From positions 1 through 63,439 of the forward strand of contig CAVGRR010000004.1 of the NCBI GenBank assembly GCA_963631655.1: a DNA stretch of 63,439 nt. The letters are read 5' to 3'. The stretch is from Methanomethylophilus sp963631655. Lineage in GTDB: Archaea; Thermoplasmatota; Thermoplasmata; Methanomassiliicoccales; Methanomethylophilaceae. Both the position numbers and the translations under genes were made by a program. Below, piece after piece: positions 63,238 through 63,439 of the stretch (position 1 is the first letter of the stretch; the number at the start of each line of letters is the position of its first letter). Below the pieces are notes generated by a model. The model was not told the origin of the DNA. It was given only the letters and a program-made list of their open reading frames with translations, and ran no database searches.

Positions 63238-63386
63238 TAGAAACGATTTTGGCCCGGAGTTGACACCGATACGCCGGGGCACCAAGAACAGGCCGCCGCC
63301 GAAAAGTGCTGTTTAAGGGATGCAACACCGTTGCGCGGAGAGATCGCGAAGACCGCGGCGGTCTGATTTCGAGGGATGTGAAGCAA

Positions 63387-63439
63387 ATGAAATTGAAAAT
63401 GATAACATCAATAGCATTGCTGTTGACATTGTTGTTCGC
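63387..63439 (+). CDS. 5' end of a gene for a secreted or membrane protein (cut by window)
   Basis: ATG at 63387 gives MKLKMITSIALLLTLLF and runs off the window: a basic start and a hydrophobic core typical of a signal peptide. A GTG at 63378 is in frame; GAGGGATG upstream (63371-63378) fits an ATG start. The product cannot be told. It follows a long leader and the phased repeats. Confidence 0.5.
   Translation, partial: MKLKMITSIALLLTLLF

Larger units (their letters stand above)
62989..63386. other. Gene-free upstream region of the last gene: promoter, phased repeats and GC-rich leader
   Basis: 62989-63150 is A+T-rich with no frame worth calling. A TATA box lies at 63157-63165, the 11-bp repeat array at 63172-63237, and a GC-rich leader from 63240 to 63386 with possible hairpins (GCAAC-ACC-GTTGC at 63322-63334; CCGCCGC at 63293-63299 with GCGGCGG at 63355-63361). 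A minus-strand frame of 79 codons here (63089-63328) is not credible. Confidence 0.6.

Overview
The window looks like a chromosome segment of a methanogenic archaeon of the order Methanomassiliicoccales (host-associated, Methanomethylophilus-like). It carries an mcrBDGA operon, a block of methanogenesis-marker genes, a lone methylcobamide:CoM methyltransferase, tetraether-lipid genes, archaeosine-precursor genes and archaeal replication, ribosome and transcription genes. No confidently called protein gene ends in TAG, and at least one gene (the geranylgeranyl reductase) is interrupted by an in-frame TAG. This fits a pyrrolysine-decoding organism, although the pyl genes lie outside the window.

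Layout. 1-1240: 3' part of the 23S rRNA, not followed by 5S. 1344-3537: metallo-hydrolase, Sua5/YrdC and methionine aminopeptidase. 3575-6289: tRNA-Leu, then rps13-rps4-rps11-rpoD. 6367-10812 (minus): PolD large subunit and a Nog1-like GTPase. 11009-11677: aquaporin. 11873-15844 (minus): very large secreted or anchored protein with a lamin-tail domain. 15958-19048: Tes-like radical SAM protein, ferredoxin and amber-interrupted geranylgeranyl reductase, a lipid operon. 19096-21706 (minus): mevalonate kinase, an unknown acidic protein and an aminotransferase. 21801-24660: small membrane protein, HD hydrolase and DUF4143-type ATPase. 24873-26783 (minus): serS, yhbY-like and rnp4. 27272-31370: rpl10e-dph2, then mtxX-queD-queC-queE. 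31376-36126: NifX-like protein, Mrp ATPase, VOC protein, MFS exporter, iron-sulfur flavoprotein and an unknown Cys-containing protein. 36447-39708: PUA protein, HD hydrolase and RtcB. 39753-45067: tRNA-His, MtbA/MtaA-like methyltransferase, phosphoesterase, RecJ-like nuclease, argF and a DUF169 protein. 45349-62943: methyl-coenzyme M reductase region.

The last 18 kb form an MCR production and activation superlocus. mcrBDGA is followed by a DUF2098-type protein, a six-helix membrane protein, an unknown conserved protein, a winged-helix regulator divergent from atwA, and the tightly overlapping run atwA-mcrC-mmp3-mmp6-mmp5-mmp15-mmp17-mmp7-DUF123. It ends with an 899-residue FAD-linked oxidase-like protein that is an internal duplication whose first copy has lost its FAD-pyrophosphate loop.

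For the hunt, the strongest signals are six perfectly phased 11-bp repeats (63172-63237) just downstream of a TATA box and ahead of a secreted-protein gene cut by the window edge; the amber codon in the lipid reductase; the duplicated flavoprotein beside the MCR locus; and two 9-mers (ATGTGCCAG, 17 copies; AAGACCCAG, 16 copies) present far above simple expectation, resembling uptake, Chi-like or methylation motifs. All identifications come from reading sequence and translations; no database search was run.
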